Source of the DNA: Prevotellaceae bacterium
Lineage (GTDB): Bacteria; Bacteroidota; Bacteroidia; Bacteroidales; Bacteroidaceae
DNA length: 7,335 nt
Assembly: GCA_905371275.1 (NCBI GenBank)
Contig: CAJPLH010000097.1
Span: forward strand, 1-7,335
Direction of reading: 5' to 3'
The notes under the pieces: generated by a model
Seen by the model: the letters and a program-made list of their open reading frames with translations, nothing else
Told to the model about the DNA's origin: nothing
Databases searched by the model: none
In this document: one piece after another, positions 6,794 to 7,335 of the stretch
Layout of the letters: each line of letters begins with the position of its first letter
Numbering within the stretch: position 1 is the stretch's first letter
Translations under genes and position numbers: made by a program

Positions 6794-7101
6794 GGAGTTG
6801 CAAATCAAAGCTCTCAAAATAGAATCATTCACTCGCACAAACGGTTAGATGTGCCTCTTTTGCTCTCTCAGAATAACCCTATCCTTTTTGTTCTCTTTGC
6901 GATCTTGTTTTGGAAACTCCTTGCATCAAACGATGCTGAGCGTATAAACGAGTACTCTATTGTTTTCTGTACTATAAGTTGGGGCAGTTTTACGATACTA
7001 TTCGGATGACATTACAAACTGTTGGTGGATTTCGTCTTTATCTCTGTTGTTATAACATTATTTGGCTGATTTCTTGGTTTTTCGTGTTAAAATCGAGAGG
7101 C

Positions 7102-7118
7102 AAAACTGGCACAGTTTT
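7102..7118. repeat. Small perfect hairpin
   Basis: AAAACTG (7102-7108) and CAGTTTT (7112-7118) pair over 7 bases around the 3-base loop GCA, followed on the plus strand by TTCTG. It is AT-rich; it could be a weak plus-strand terminator or chance, and no plus-strand gene precedes it. Confidence 0.35.
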
Positions 7119-7218
7119 TCTGCAAACTAGAGAGCGAAGCTACGACATTTCTGAGCGATTCTCTGTCAAAAAGCTTGGTTGAGTGTAACCGACGGCTTGT
7201 TTTTGATAAAACAACACG

Positions 7219-7230
7219 TTGTTCGAACAA
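7219..7230. repeat. 12-base perfect palindrome
   Basis: TTGTTCGAACAA is its own reverse complement. An overlapping inverted repeat, AACAAC (7210-7215) with GTTGTT (7218-7223), could form a competing hairpin. Such a dyad could be a regulator-binding site for a gene beyond the right edge, but nothing else supports that. Confidence 0.4.
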
Positions 7231-7251
7231 TTTTGTCGGACATTTTTCAAA

Positions 7252-7309
7252 TTCCTTCCCTTGAAATTTCTTTTTCTTCCCACGCAATTTTGTTTTCTTC
7301 CCACGCAAT
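7252..7309. repeat. Three degenerate 21-base tandem repeats
   Basis: TTTTCTTCCCACGCAAT occurs identically at 7272-7288 and 7293-7309, a spacing of 21 bases. The stretch at 7252-7270 aligns as a third, diverged copy at the same spacing (about 14 of 19 positions agree). On the minus strand the unit reads as a 7-residue basic repeat (LRGKKKK-like) in one frame and VGRKRN-like in another. No fourth copy is visible towards 7335. Confidence 0.75.
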
Positions 7310-7335
7310 CTTGATGAAATCGGACCAAACAGACT

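Larger units (their letters stand above)
6804..7335. other. Region of about 530 bases with no convincing gene
   Basis: Open frames here are all under 100 codons, overlap one another on both strands, have unremarkable composition and show no family motif I recognise. The longest plus-strand one (from 6716) runs backwards through the prolyl isomerase start and its promoter, so it is not credible. A minus-strand frame of 73 codons (7308-7087) starts with a basic 7-residue repeat created by the tandem repeats; I cannot rule it out but see nothing to support it. There is no tRNA, and the only Bacteroidetes-type -7 box lies at 6763-6770. The stretch is probably a long intergenic region or a decayed or repetitive element. 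Confidence 0.6.

Noticed and set aside
6716..7009. Plus-strand frame of 97 codons with hydrophobic stretches
   Set aside because: It starts inside the prolyl isomerase gene and crosses that gene's promoter on the opposite strand. No family resemblance and no promoter were found; the hydrophobic look comes from T-rich DNA.
1..7335. Search for a mobile element, defence system, CRISPR array or new gene system
   Set aside because: All recognisable genes are core metabolism or folding genes on one strand with consistent gene order. No transposase, integrase, nuclease, toxin or regularly spaced repeat array is present.

Overview
The window holds ordinary housekeeping DNA from a member of the Bacteroidetes, most likely a Bacteroidales organism related to Prevotella or Bacteroides. 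Four things point there: the ATP synthase gene order beta, epsilon, small membrane protein, subunit a; an epsilon subunit without its C-terminal domain; a subunit a with a long exported N-terminal part; and a promoter of the Bacteroidetes type (TTG, 20 bases, TACTTTTG) with A-rich rather than Shine-Dalgarno leaders. Genus and species cannot be fixed from sequence reading alone. Every gene I can support lies on the minus strand, so transcription runs from high to low coordinates.

Layout in the direction of transcription: positions 7335-6738 form a region of about 600 bases without a convincing gene. It holds three degenerate 21-base tandem repeats, a 12-base palindrome, a small hairpin and, at its end, a good promoter. 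That promoter serves a cytoplasmic cyclophilin-type prolyl isomerase (6737-6003), followed closely by an RmlD-like NAD(P)-dependent sugar-nucleotide reductase (5969-5115) and, after 122 bases, a HAD-family phosphatase resembling phosphoglycolate phosphatase (4992-4351). A weak terminator-like hairpin follows the phosphatase.

The second block starts with tRNA-Gly(CCC) (4170-4098). Only 34 bases later comes 6-phosphofructokinase pfkA (4063-3086), and 18 bases after that the ATP synthase genes atpD (beta), atpC (epsilon), an AtpI-like four-helix membrane protein and atpB (subunit a). atpB is cut by the window edge just after its essential arginine. The genes from pfkA onward are separated by 18, 5 and 3 bases and then overlap by 17, which suggests one transcript joining a controlling step of glycolysis with the ATP synthase. 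The remaining subunits (c, b, delta, alpha, gamma) presumably lie beyond position 1.

I found no mobile element, CRISPR array, defence system or clearly new system. The points most worth a second look are an Asp-to-Asn change in the PfkA nucleotide/Mg site motif, the tRNA-pfkA-atp arrangement, and the unexplained repeat-bearing region at the right edge.
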